This document shows positions 18,616-26,955 of a stretch of DNA of 50,466 nucleotides, piece after piece (the stretch's first letter is position 1; each line of letters opens with the position of its first letter). Made by a program: the position numbers and the translations under genes. The notes under the pieces are model-generated. The model worked only from the letters and a program-made list of their open reading frames with translations. It was not told the DNA's origin and ran no database searches. Location: positions 1 through 50,466 of the forward strand of contig JAHHHD010000037.1 of the NCBI GenBank assembly GCA_019359505.1, written 5' to 3'. This DNA is from Drouetiella hepatica Uher 2000/2452 (GTDB taxonomy: Bacteria; Cyanobacteriota; Cyanobacteriia; Elainellales; Elainellaceae).

Positions 18616-20940
18616 TTACTTTTCCTTTGCGGTTACAAGATGCATTAACTTTTGCAACAGGTGATCAGGACGCACAGGTTGGGGTAGCCAGCCGTCTACA
18701 TCTAGGTCTCCAGTATTAAGTTTAGAGTTTTGCTCTTCGGAGCTAAATTCTGGAACGGTTGACATTAAAGCAATAATCTTCAAGTGCTGAGTGGACGGAT
18801 TACGTCGCAAGCGATGAATCAGCCGATCGCCATCCATGTCGGGCAGCTGCATATTGGTGATAACGGCGATCGGTCGCAGAGCCTCAATCTGGCTGACTGC
18901 GGTAGAGCCTTCCAGCATCCAAATCACCTGATAACCCGCGGCAGTGAGGACATCGCAGATTAGGTTTGCCGTTTCCTCATTGTGTTCGATCAAAACCACC
19001 CGTCCTTGCGGCGGTTCGGGCAGACCTTCCTTGAGTAGAGGCTCTTGCTGATCCGATCGCTGCATGGGAATACAAACGGTGAAAACTGTACCAATGCCTT
19101 CGATCGATTTCACCTGAATCGAGCCGCTATGCAAATCGACAAGCTGTTTAGTCAGCGCCAAACCCAACCCTGTGCCTTCATACTGACGACGGTAGCCCGT
19201 GTCTAGCTGCTGAAATTTTTGAAACAGCTCAGGAATTAAAGGTTCAGGAATGCCAATGCCTGTATCCTTTACCTGAAAAACTGCCAGATTATCTTCCACA
19301 AATACGCACAGCGTCACTTTGCCGCCCTTGGGCGTAAACTTGATAGCGTTGCCCAGCAAGTTGAACAAGATTTGCCGAATTCGATGCGGATCGGCAATGA
19401 AGCGATCGCCCGCAGGTTCAATTTGCAGATCAAGTCCTAGGCTCACCTCTTGTAAGACAGCCTGCCCAGTGAAGGTTTTCAGAGCTTGCTGAGCTAGCCG
19501 AGAAAGGGAAAATTCCTCCAAATTCAGAGCAATCTTACTGGCTTCGGCTTGAGACAAGTCTAAAATGTCGTTGATCATCGCCAGCAGATGCTTACCGCTA
19601 TCGTGGATGGTCTGCAAAAAGCTTTGCTGACGATCGCTCAACGTCTCTGCTGACCAGCGCTGGAGGGTTGCCGACATGCCGATAATACAGGTCAGCGGCG
19701 TACGCAATTCGTGACTGACGGAAGCCAAGAATTCGCTCTTGGCTCGGTTGGCAGACTGCGAGGCAAGTACCATGTCTTGCAGGGCTTGTGTTCGTTCAAT
19801 GACGCGCTGTTCCAGAGTTTGTTTTTGCTGTTGCAGTTCAGCATAGAGCTGGGCTTGGCTAATGGCAATTGCCAGATGTTCGGCTATCTGCTGCAAGAAT
19901 TTCTGCTCACCCTCCTGCCACTGGCGTGGCTCAAAGCACTGGTGGGCAATCAGCAATCCCCAAATCCGATCGCCAATGGTGATCGGCGCAACCAGCTTTG
20001 ATCGGATCTGTGCCCGCTGGAGAAACTCAAGAAAACAGGGCATTTTTCTGTAGCGAGCCTCCACATCTTGGACAGCAATTGCCAAATTTTGCCGCTGGAC
20101 ATTTTGGTAGCGCGAAGTTTGCACAAAGCAATGTGCCTCAGAAAAGTCCAGAACTGAAGGAATTTCTGTAGACAAGCGGGCTTCGTAAATAACTGAGCCG
20201 CCCTGCTGAGCGGGGTAATCAGACGATTCTTGAATCTCTACAGGTTTGGCGTCAGAAACCGCTTGATTCAGGCGATAGATTACCAGGCGATCGACCTCTA
20301 AGCACTGCTGCATCTGCTCTACAGCCGTTTGCAAAATAATAGGCAGCTCTAGACTTTGACGAATTTGAGCCGCAACCTGATTGAGTAAACGCTCTTGCTT
20401 TATCTGCTGAAGCAACGCCTTTTCAGTCGAGGAGGCGGAACTGACCTGATCGAGAGGCTGAGGCATGGGTAGCTGAGCTGAGAGGGCTGCCACTAAGCGC
20501 AGCGTAAATTCACTTTGAGTCCCGGCATGATTAGGCTGAACCTGCGTATGAACCTGCTGAAATGTCCTCTGTAGCAGAGCTTGAGGTCGCGCTAGCGCGA
20601 TCGCCTGATCTAGAAAATCGCGGATTGCCTCTGGCTCAAAGGTCAGCGTCATGGGGGCAACGGTTTCCGTTTGAGAGAACGCTATCTTGCCCAGCAATAG
20701 AATGCTAAAAGCGGGCGAGACCATGAGCGTAAAATGAGTGACATGCAGGTGAGTCGCGATCGCCTCTGCGGTCAAGCCTTCGTTTAGCAGATTGACTTCT
20801 GAAAAGACCTCTGCCCTCAGCTCTTCAGCCATTTGCCGAATCAACGTTTGCAAGAGGGAAAATGCCGAAAAGGGGAAAGATTGACTAAGATTTGAACAGT
20901 AATTGGGCATCATCACGCCAAAATCAAGGCTCTGCGTCAT
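18616..20940 (-). CDS. Hybrid histidine kinase with GAF domain and degenerate receiver
   Basis: A 774-residue soluble protein. Residues 1-180 form an N-terminal region I do not recognise, with a hydrophobic helix-rich segment about 68-88. A GAF domain covers about 195-362 (ending APITIGDRIWGLLIAHQ and the phytochrome-type helix). A coiled coil (365-400) leads to HisKA with H410 (SHELRTPLT) and HATPase with N531, DTGIG at 559-563 and GTGLGL at 589-594, so the kinase core is intact. The C-terminal receiver (about 646-770) has lost the key residues: E652-H653 replace the acidic pair, N696 replaces the phospho-acceptor Asp and Q754 replaces the conserved Lys. The GAF lacks an obvious bilin-binding Cys-His pair. 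The gene stands alone. Confidence 0.88.
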   Translation of the reverse strand: MTQSLDFGVMMPNYCSNLSQSFPFSAFSLLQTLIRQMAEELRAEVFSEVNLLNEGLTAEAIATHLHVTHFTLMVSPAFSILLLGKIAFSQTETVAPMTLTFEPEAIRDFLDQAIALARPQALLQRTFQQVHTQVQPNHAGTQSEFTLRLVAALSAQLPMPQPLDQVSSASSTEKALLQQIKQERLLNQVAAQIRQSLELPIILQTAVEQMQQCLEVDRLVIYRLNQAVSDAKPVEIQESSDYPAQQGGSVIYEARLSTEIPSVLDFSEAHCFVQTSRYQNVQRQNLAIAVQDVEARYRKMPCFLEFLQRAQIRSKLVAPITIGDRIWGLLIAHQCFEPRQWQEGEQKFLQQIAEHLAIAISQAQLYAELQQQKQTLEQRVIERTQALQDMVLASQSANRAKSEFLASVSHELRTPLTCIIGMSATLQRWSAETLSDRQQSFLQTIHDSGKHLLAMINDILDLSQAEASKIALNLEEFSLSRLAQQALKTFTGQAVLQEVSLGLDLQIEPAGDRFIADPHRIRQILFNLLGNAIKFTPKGGKVTLCVFVEDNLAVFQVKDTGIGIPEPLIPELFQKFQQLDTGYRRQYEGTGLGLALTKQLVDLHSGSIQVKSIEGIGTVFTVCIPMQRSDQQEPLLKEGLPEPPQGRVVLIEHNEETANLICDVLTAAGYQVIWMLEGSTAVSQIEALRPIAVITNMQLPDMDGDRLIHRLRRNPSTQHLKIIALMSTVPEFSSEEQNSKLNTGDLDVDGWLPQPVRPDHLLQKLMHLVTAKEK

Positions 20941-20985
20941 GTCTAACTGCTAGAACAGGGAGCATTTAGGTAGTGTTTCAAATGT

Positions 20986-21040
20986 GTTGTTGATTTTTTT
21001 GAAAGGGGCGCGGAGCGCCCCTTTCAAAAAAATCAACAAC
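20986..21040. repeat. Perfect 26-bp-arm hairpin in a divergent promoter region
   Basis: Arms 20986-21011 and 21015-21040 are exact reverse complements around loop gga. The core is GGGGCGC-gga-GCGCCCC, flanked by seven Ts on the left and seven As on the right inside the stem. Similarity continues imperfectly outside the arms (gtagtgtt on the left; the right flank reads gtgatgtt on the opposite strand). It lies between divergently transcribed genes, so a terminator role is unlikely. It resembles the hairpins at 18468 and 28653 in design but not in arm sequence. Confidence 0.85.
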
Positions 21041-21224
21041 ATGTCTAGAACATCACCAAGCGTTTGCTAGTTCATCCAGCGAAGAATACTTATATATCTA
21101 GCTTAGCGGATGCCCTGTGCCTAAAAAGGTTCGCTGTCCTTAACGATCGTTTTTCTAAAGCTTTCACCTCAGTTTTTGCAAGGAAAAGCCTCGATCGCTA
21201 CATAATTCCAGCTAGGATGCTCTA

Positions 21225-22214
21225 GTGCCCTTTTCAATAAATCCGCTTAGGCATATGGTTGCTGCAAACGTTTCTCCTAACAATTCTTCCAACACGCTAT
21301 CTCGCCTGATCAACGGCATCTTATCCATCAAGCCCCTCTCTGATCTGGCTAAGCATCAGGCGAGATCGATGATGATTAAACGCGCTGAGTCGATTGGGGT
21401 GTATTGGCGCAAAGAAGTGGAGGTTTTGCGATCGCGCCACAGTGCAGCCGAGTTTTCGCCTGAATGGGATGATGCTCTACGCCAGACTCTTAACCCTGAT
21501 CTGGTCTATCCAGACTACTATTTGCGATCGTTTCATGCCTATGAGCAGGGAAACCTGAGCTGGGAAGCCGCAATGGAGGTCGAGGTGGCGGCTCATGCCG
21601 TTCATGCGCGGATTTTTCCAGATGCGGGGGCACAAGGCGATGCCATGCTGCGGCAAAGCTACCATGCCGTGATGCAGCCAGCGATCGCAACGCCGCCTCA
21701 AGATATTCTCGATCTCGGCTGTAGCGTCGGCATGAGCACGTTTGCTCTACAAGATATCTATCCGCACGCGCAGATTACAGGTTTGGACTTGTCACCCTAT
21801 TTTTTAGCGATCGCCCAATACCGCGCTCAGAATGTCGTCAGCACCGAAAAGCCGATTCACTGGCTCCATGCCGCTGCCGAATCAACTGGGCTGCCGGATG
21901 CCTCATTTGACCTGGTATCCACCCATCTGATGTTTCATGAATTGCCTCAGAGTGCAGCGATCGCCATTCTGAAAGAGGCGCGTCGCTTGCTGCGTCCGGG
22001 CGGGCACCTCAGCATCATGGACATGAACCCGAAATCGGAGATATACGCCAAGATGCCGCCCTACATCTTGACGCTGCTCAAAAGTACGGAACCCTATTTA
22101 GATCAATACTTCACGCTGGATCTAGAGCAGGCGATCGCCGATGCCGGATTCACGCCACCGACCCTGACCTGCAACAGTCCGCGCCACCGCACGGTGATTG
22201 CTCAAGTCCGCTAG
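21225..22214 (+). CDS. Class I SAM-dependent methyltransferase
   Basis: A protein of about 329 residues with an N-terminal helical extension of about 160 residues and then a Rossmann methyltransferase domain: motif I ILDLGCSVGMST, acidic end of strand 2 in TGLDLSPYF, then FDLVSTHLMFHELP and LRPGGHLSIMD. The VHARIFPD and PDYYLRSFHAYEQGN segments recur in similar form in the gene at 24661, so the two are paralogues. The start is uncertain: GTG at 21225 has AGGA 9 bases upstream, and ATG at 21255 would remove ten residues. Substrate is unknown; such proteins in cyanobacteria are usually annotated as UbiE-type or generic methyltransferases. It converges with rtcB. Confidence 0.82.
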   Translation: MPFSINPLRHMVAANVSPNNSSNTLSRLINGILSIKPLSDLAKHQARSMMIKRAESIGVYWRKEVEVLRSRHSAAEFSPEWDDALRQTLNPDLVYPDYYLRSFHAYEQGNLSWEAAMEVEVAAHAVHARIFPDAGAQGDAMLRQSYHAVMQPAIATPPQDILDLGCSVGMSTFALQDIYPHAQITGLDLSPYFLAIAQYRAQNVVSTEKPIHWLHAAAESTGLPDASFDLVSTHLMFHELPQSAAIAILKEARRLLRPGGHLSIMDMNPKSEIYAKMPPYILTLLKSTEPYLDQYFTLDLEQAIADAGFTPPTLTCNSPRHRTVIAQVR

Positions 22215-22226
22215 GGGGAAGCAAAG

Positions 22227-22274
22227 GATGGGTGGATGAGTCGATGGGTGGATGAGTCGATGGGTGGATGAGTC
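22227..22274. repeat. 16-bp minisatellite, three copies, between convergent genes
   Basis: Three exact head-to-tail copies of gatgggtggatgagtc run from 22227 to 22274. The sequence after them (cccatctaccca, then cacccatc) is roughly the reverse complement, so the RNA could fold back. It sits between the methyltransferase stop and the rtcB stop and may act in 3'-end formation for both. Confidence 0.9.
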
Positions 22275-22307
22275 GATTCCCATCTACCCACACACCCATC
22301 TATCCCT

Positions 22308-23489
22308 CTATCCCTTGACGCAAACCACCTGCTTTAGGGTGGCGACGACATCCACCAGATCTGCCTGGTTTTTCATCACCTGGGCGATCGGCTTGTAGGC
22401 TCCCGGAATTTCGTCCAGAACGCCCTCGTCTTTGCGGCACTCTACGTCTCGCGTTTGCTGGATCAGGTCATCTAGGGTGAAGTTGAGCTTGGCTTTGTTG
22501 CGCGACATCAGCCGCCCTGCCCCATGAGAGCAAGAGCAATAGCTATCGGCGCAGCCTTTCCCTTTCACAATGAAGGACTGTGCCCCCATTGAACCCGGAA
22601 TGATACCATAGTCTTCCTCACGGGCGCGCACAGCTCCCTTGCGAGTCACATAGACCTCTTCGCCAAAGTGGACTTCCTTTTCGGCATAGTTGTGATGGCA
22701 GTTGACTTGCAGCAGCGGCTTGGTAGGCTTGCCGCCCGCTACATGCTTCTCCACCACCTTTTGGAAACGCGCCATCATCACCTCACGGTTAAATTTGGCG
22801 TATCCCTGTGCCCATTGCAGATCGCGCCAATAGGCGACAAATTCTGTTGTGCCCTGGACGAAGTATGCCAGATCGGGGTCGGGCAACTGGGTATCGCTCA
22901 GCTTCATTAGGTCTTTGGCAGTGCCAATATGACGCTGTGCCAGCATATTGCCGATGTTGCGGGAGCCAGAGTGCAGCATCAGCCACACCTGATTATTAGC
23001 GTCCAGACAAACCTCCAGAAAGTGGTTGCCGCCGCCGAGGGAGCCAAGCTGTTTCATGGCTTTTGACTCTAGATGCTGCACTCCCATATGCAGTTCTTTA
23101 AAGTCTTGCCAGCCCTGCCAATTAGTGACAGATTTCTCGATCTCCTTGTTTTCGCTGAAGCCAACAGGAATTGCTGCCTCTAGATCAAGGCGAATTTGCT
23201 TCAGCTTGCCCTCCAGGCGATCGCCCTCAAAAGGCAATTTGATCGCCGCCATGCCACAGCCAATATCCACCCCAACCGCTGCGGGGACGATCGCCTCCTG
23301 CGTCGCCACCACCGAACCCACCAATGCCCCTTTGCCGAGATGAACATCCGGCATCAGCGCCACATGCTTAAACACGAAAGGTAGAGAGGCGACATTTTTC
23401 GCCATTTTGATTTCTTCATTGCCTAGCTCATGATTTGCCCAGGAAAGGACGGGCGCACGAGTTTTAAAGGGAACCTGTTCGTAAGGCAT
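22308..23489 (-). CDS. rtcB: RNA-splicing ligase RtcB
   Basis: A 393-residue GTP- and Mn-dependent ligase that joins 2',3'-cyclic phosphate or 3'-phosphate ends to 5'-OH RNA, acting in RNA repair. Family signatures are all present: DVHLGKG, VGVDIGCGMAA, GGGNHFLEV, LMLHSGSRNIG, NCHHNYAEKE, IPGSMGAQSFIVKGKG and CSHGAGRLMSR, whose His (H322) is the guanylylated nucleophile by analogy with Pyrococcus RtcB. The protein is compact and belongs to the shorter bacterial form. The ATG gives MPYEQVPFK. No archease or RtcR regulator is adjacent; downstream it converges with a methyltransferase and upstream lies an empty stretch. Confidence 0.95.
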   Translation of the reverse strand: MPYEQVPFKTRAPVLSWANHELGNEEIKMAKNVASLPFVFKHVALMPDVHLGKGALVGSVVATQEAIVPAAVGVDIGCGMAAIKLPFEGDRLEGKLKQIRLDLEAAIPVGFSENKEIEKSVTNWQGWQDFKELHMGVQHLESKAMKQLGSLGGGNHFLEVCLDANNQVWLMLHSGSRNIGNMLAQRHIGTAKDLMKLSDTQLPDPDLAYFVQGTTEFVAYWRDLQWAQGYAKFNREVMMARFQKVVEKHVAGGKPTKPLLQVNCHHNYAEKEVHFGEEVYVTRKGAVRAREEDYGIIPGSMGAQSFIVKGKGCADSYCSCSHGAGRLMSRNKAKLNFTLDDLIQQTRDVECRKDEGVLDEIPGAYKPIAQVMKNQADLVDVVATLKQVVCVKG

Positions 23490-24049
23490 TTGAGTTTACC
23501 TGCGCTTGTTTATTGATGCTTATAGTGTTGTTTTCAGGTCTTATGTGCCTGCTTCCAACGAGCTTTTTCTTCGAGCTGTGCCCGCTGATTCTGTCTGCGC
23601 GTTAGAGGGTTCGGCTCTTGCTGGAATTTTGGGTGGCTAAGCGGGAAAGGTTTAGTCTTCCCTAGGCGATCGCCTCCTGCACTCTGGTCGTTCCTGTTGA
23701 CAGTCCTGAAAGCGGCGAGCCTCAAGTATCAGCAAAGACTTTCTGAAGACTATCTTCACCTGCCCAGATTTGTAGCTCTCGCAGACCGGGCGTATTGATG
23801 GTCAATGCGTTTCAGCATAGTAAGAATCAGCCTGTTTCCCCTAACCCACCCTCGCCTTCAATAGACCAGCATTTGGTAGTAACAGTACGCAGTACACGGT
23901 ACAGATGTAACAGTACTGGGCGTAACTTGTGAGAGAACCCCTGCCCCTAGTGGGTCAACGGATTGGAACCCTTGGGTACCAAGTAAGCTATGCTCGCTTC
24001 TATCGAGTTGGCTACCAACAGGCTGATTTTTGATCAAGATTTCATTCAG
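23490..24049. other. 560-base stretch with no well-supported gene
   Basis: The only sizeable frame is 23534-23725 on the minus strand (63 codons from a TTG). It encodes a basic, Gln/Arg-rich peptide (QNQRAQLEEKARWKQAHK near its end) that could be a small real protein or chance. A 10-base direct repeat gtaacagtac occurs at 23879-23888 and 23907-23916 in a cluster of gtac words, perhaps a regulatory site. No operator was identified. Confidence 0.4.
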
Positions 24050-24508
24050 CTACTCCATCAGTTCTATATTCCAATTAGCTTGCTGAATTTGCGTATCTAA
24101 CTGCCGAATTTCGCGGGCAAGGCGATCGGTTTGGGTCTGCAAATCTGCCACATTAACGGTGCTGATCAGCTTAATTTCTGAAGCGCTGTAGCGGTTAACG
24201 GTGCTAGCCGCCGCATCAACCAAAGTGTTGTAGGCGCGTTGCTTCAGTAACAGGGTATCTCGTGCAGCCAGAGCATCGGCGATCGTCTCCTCGTTTTGAA
24301 ACACGGTCAGGGCATTGGTTTTGTTAATTTGCTGAATCAGGCGCGTCAGCTGAGTGACGATTGCATCCACTTCGGCAATGAGAACCTGTGGATTTTCAGG
24401 AGGGGCTTCACCCTCTTGAATAACGGCGCTTCTAACTAGGCGCTGCTGCAACTGTGCCAGCCGCTTTTGGCAGTCGGCTCTCAGAATCAGGGCTTCAGCA
24501 AGTTTCAT
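24050..24508 (-). CDS. DIP1984-family protein
   Basis: A 152-residue, almost wholly helical protein that starts MKLAEALILRADCQKRLAQL and contains VQEGEAPPENP, INKTNA, RYSASEIKLISTV and a closing QIQQANWNIE, which is the layout I recall for the DIP1984 (septicolysin-like) family. Its biochemical function is not established. The ATG at 24508 is preferred to a start five codons upstream because the family begins with MKLAEAL. The ends of the long helices form a probable antiparallel coiled coil (about 1-60 and 120-150). It is divergent from the methyltransferase at 24661. The AT-rich tatag/atatatg sequence at 24530-24552 probably includes the promoter. Confidence 0.75.
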   Translation of the reverse strand: MKLAEALILRADCQKRLAQLQQRLVRSAVIQEGEAPPENPQVLIAEVDAIVTQLTRLIQQINKTNALTVFQNEETIADALAARDTLLLKQRAYNTLVDAAASTVNRYSASEIKLISTVNVADLQTQTDRLAREIRQLDTQIQQANWNIELME

Positions 24509-24660
24509 GGCAACAGCTCTCACCAGATATAGACATATACTACATATATGCTACAAGCACTACAATTGTCAATAGCTTGCTGCAAGGAATCCCCGTTTTG
24601 AGTTGGGATTTATTAAACTTTTCAACAGAGCCTCGCAAACCTATCCTCACAGTGATTCTT

Positions 24661-25521
24661 ATGGCGGTTCGCAAAGACACGATTTTTGAACGCTTTCTTG
24701 CCCCAATCTTCCAGAATTTCTTGATCGATCGCGATGCCCTGATGCGCTACTACAAGAGCCGCGATTGGGAACAGGTCAGCAATCGCTTCCGCCAGCCCAA
24801 CTTCACCTATCCTAACTACTACCAGGCACACAACTTTCATGGCGTGGAAGGGGGCTATCTTAGCCTAGGAGCCGCTCTGTCCTATGATCCGATTACCCAG
24901 TATGTGCTGCCGCCCAATGAAGCCTGGGTGCGGCAGGAGTTGATCGATCGCATTCGCTGCTATCCGCGTCGCATTCTGGATTTGGGCTGTGGCACAGGTT
25001 CGATGACGCTGATGCTGAAGCAGAAATTCCCCCAGGCTGAGGTGATTGGGCTAGATTTCTCGCCCTATATGCTGGCTGTTGCCGACGACAAGGCCAACGC
25101 TGCTGAAGTAGCGATCGCGTTTTTGCAGGGCAACGCTGAAGCCACAAACTTTGCCACCGAAAGTTTTGATGTGGTGACGGCGGCACTTCTATTTCACGAA
25201 ACGCCACCCGAAGTTTCAAAAAATATCCTACGCGAGGGCTTGCGTCTGCTGAAATCCGGTGGAGAAGCGCTAATTTTTGACGGCAATCAGTCCACGCTGC
25301 GCCAAACTGAATGGCTAACGGAAATTTTTGAAGAGCCTTACATCAAAGCCTATGCCAAAGGCAACCTTGATGCCTGGATGGGGGCGGCTGGATTTGAGGA
25401 TGTGCGAACAGAGCAAGTGTGGTGGGTTCATCAGATAACGCGTGGAGTGAAGCCCTTACCCGCTCGATCGCCCGATCATCCCAATGTAGCGGCAGAAAAC
25501 AATCCTGCCTTCGCGTTCTAA
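24661..25521 (+). CDS. Class I SAM-dependent methyltransferase, paralogue of the 21225 gene
   Basis: A 286-residue protein with a helical N-terminus and a methyltransferase core: ILDLGCGTGSMT (motif I), VIGLDFSPYML (motif II), FDVVTAALLFHETPPE and LLKSGGEALIFD. The pre-core segment PNYYQAHNFHGVEGGYLS parallels PDYYLRSFHAYEQGNLS in the 21225 gene, and both have the uncommon FHE motif after strand 4, so they share recent ancestry. The ATG at 24661 is used; the frame remains open upstream, but that part overlaps the divergent DIP1984 gene and is not protein-like. Substrate is unknown. It is followed by a bidirectional terminator shared with the peroxiredoxin gene. Confidence 0.82.
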   Translation: MAVRKDTIFERFLAPIFQNFLIDRDALMRYYKSRDWEQVSNRFRQPNFTYPNYYQAHNFHGVEGGYLSLGAALSYDPITQYVLPPNEAWVRQELIDRIRCYPRRILDLGCGTGSMTLMLKQKFPQAEVIGLDFSPYMLAVADDKANAAEVAIAFLQGNAEATNFATESFDVVTAALLFHETPPEVSKNILREGLRLLKSGGEALIFDGNQSTLRQTEWLTEIFEEPYIKAYAKGNLDAWMGAAGFEDVRTEQVWWVHQITRGVKPLPARSPDHPNVAAENNPAFAF

Positions 25522-25530
25522 AGCAAATAA

Positions 25531-25579
25531 GCTAAAAGAGCTGCCCCGTCTATAAAACAGACAAAGCAGCTCTTTTAGC
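25531..25579. terminator. Bidirectional intrinsic terminator
   Basis: Perfect 14-bp arms 25531-25544 (gctaaaagagctgc) and 25566-25579 enclose a loop that itself contains a small gtct/agac stem. A-rich left and T-rich right sides, and its position between two convergent stop codons 64 bases apart, fit termination of both the methyltransferase and the peroxiredoxin. Confidence 0.8.
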
Positions 25580-25585
25580 CGCATC

Positions 25586-26224
25586 TTACTTGTTAGGCTG
25601 AGGAGTCATCCGCAGGTAAGGCTTAACCGCCGTATAGCCCTTAGGGAACTTCTGTTCTAGCTCTGCCGGATCGGTGATGGAAGGCACAATGACGCAATCG
25701 TCGCCATCTTTCCAGTCTGCCGGGGTCGCAACACTATAATAATCTGTCAGCTGGAGTGAGTCAATCACCCGCAGTAGCTCGTCAAAGTTGCGTCCGGTGC
25801 TGGCTGGATAGGTCAAGGTCAGGCGAAGCTTTTTGTTGGGGTCGATGATGAATACCGATCGCACCGTCAGCGTGTTGTTGGCATTGGGGTGGATCATGTC
25901 ATAGAGATCAGACACCTTGCGATCGGGATCTGCCAAAATCGGGTAGTTGAGCGCGGTGCCCTGGGTTTCTTCAATGTCACCCACCCAGCTCTTGTGAGAG
26001 TCTACGTCATCAACGCTAAGCGCCAATGCCTTAACGTTGCGCTTGTCAAATTCGGGCTTGAGCTTTGCCACTGTACCCAGCTCAGTGGTGCAAACTGGAG
26101 TAAAGTCTTTGGGGTGAGAGAAGAGAATAACCCAGCTATCGCCTGCCCATGCGAAGAAATCAATGTCGCCGTGGGTAGAGGCTTGAGTAAAGTTGGGGAC
26201 TGTGTCGCCGAGTCGGAGTGCCAT
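25586..26224 (-). CDS. 1-Cys peroxiredoxin (Prx6-type)
   Basis: A 212-residue thiol peroxidase that reduces hydrogen and lipid peroxides. Residues starting MALRLGDTVPNF are typical. The active-site segment SHPKDFTPVCTTELG holds the peroxidatic Cys in PxxxTxxC form, and the C-terminal domain from about residue 130 (FIIDPNKKLRLTLTYPASTGRNFDELLRVIDSLQ in pieces) with PADWKDGDDCVIVPS marks the Prx6/1-Cys group. There is no second catalytic Cys at the usual 2-Cys position. The ATG at 26224 fits the family start; a 17-codon extension is open but not conserved-looking. It is transcribed alone, convergent with a methyltransferase. Confidence 0.92.
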   Translation of the reverse strand: MALRLGDTVPNFTQASTHGDIDFFAWAGDSWVILFSHPKDFTPVCTTELGTVAKLKPEFDKRNVKALALSVDDVDSHKSWVGDIEETQGTALNYPILADPDRKVSDLYDMIHPNANNTLTVRSVFIIDPNKKLRLTLTYPASTGRNFDELLRVIDSLQLTDYYSVATPADWKDGDDCVIVPSITDPAELEQKFPKGYTAVKPYLRMTPQPNK

Positions 26225-26551
26225 AACTGAACTTCCTGTCTGTCGCTTTAAGTACGAAATTCGCTTTAACTGCAAAATTCTAGACCATTACTGATCATCT
26301 CACAAACCCCGGTATTCCGCCCGGAGTTTAGACCTTTCTTTATGTTTCGAGAGTTCTAAATATTAGATTTATTGCAAATTAAGCTGCAAGTTAAGCTGGG
26401 TGGAGGCGCAGCCTTCACCAAACTTAATCCCAAAACTTTAATCTGCGAGAAGTCTATTTCAGAAAGTAGGTTCAGAGGCGATATCTTTAGCTACTATTAC
26501 TTTCTCTGAATATCGTGCTTTGAATATCGTGCTCTGGACATTACACCCCCT
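26225..26551. other. Divergent region between peroxiredoxin and DUF3288 genes
   Basis: No coding frame. The octamer aatatcgtgctctgg-like word appears twice near 26508-26535 (gaatatcgtgct direct repeat). Promoters for both flanking genes must lie here. Confidence 0.4.
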
Positions 26552-26857
26552 ATGGCAGAACCGACCTCCAAAAACCAGCAGCCTAAAGATCAGCAGCATC
26601 CCCAGTGGGAGAGCGATCGCCAGGTTGCCAATACGCTTCTAGCCGGAGAGCCTAGCGATTACAATTTGGCAGAACTGGCTCGTCTACGCATCCGCTATCG
26701 GGGCTTTCCCGGAGCCAGAGATATTCAGGCCGACATGGAAAAAGTACTGAACCGATGGCAGCTTACTGAGGAAGCGCTATTTGCCAAAACCCGCCAAATT
26801 CATCAGACCTCTCAGATTTACCGAGGGCGCAGCAACCAGCGAGAAGACTGGAGCTAA
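26552..26857 (+). CDS. DUF3288-family protein
   Basis: A 101-residue soluble protein with the core LLAGEPSDYNLAELARLRIR and YRGFPGARDIQADMEKVL, which I recall from the cyanobacterium-specific DUF3288 family. It is highly charged, helical and has no Cys or membrane segment. The first 18 residues are Gln/Lys-rich and probably disordered. Function is unknown. The ATG follows a pyrimidine-rich leader and lacks a strong Shine-Dalgarno sequence. It is 98 bases upstream of the MgtC-type gene on the same strand, so the two may be cotranscribed. Confidence 0.75.
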   Translation: MAEPTSKNQQPKDQQHPQWESDRQVANTLLAGEPSDYNLAELARLRIRYRGFPGARDIQADMEKVLNRWQLTEEALFAKTRQIHQTSQIYRGRSNQREDWS

Positions 26858-26955
26858 CTTGCTTTGGCGGTCGTATATGTGTCGCGCATATTTGCAGGTG
26901 CATATATGCGCAGGTGTACCTTGAATCAGAGAATCAGAACATTTGTCGCTTCGCC

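Noticed and set aside
20986-21040. Interpretation as an intrinsic terminator
   Set aside because: The T-tract lies before and the A-tract after the GC stem on both readings, and the flanking genes point away from it.
22201-22320. CRISPR-like array
   Set aside because: The 16-bp units are directly abutting with no spacers, so it is a minisatellite.
23879-23916. NtcA-type operator (GTA-N8-TAC) in the cluster of gtac words
   Set aside because: The GTA and TAC triplets occur with spacings of 4, 5, 11 and 12, not 8.
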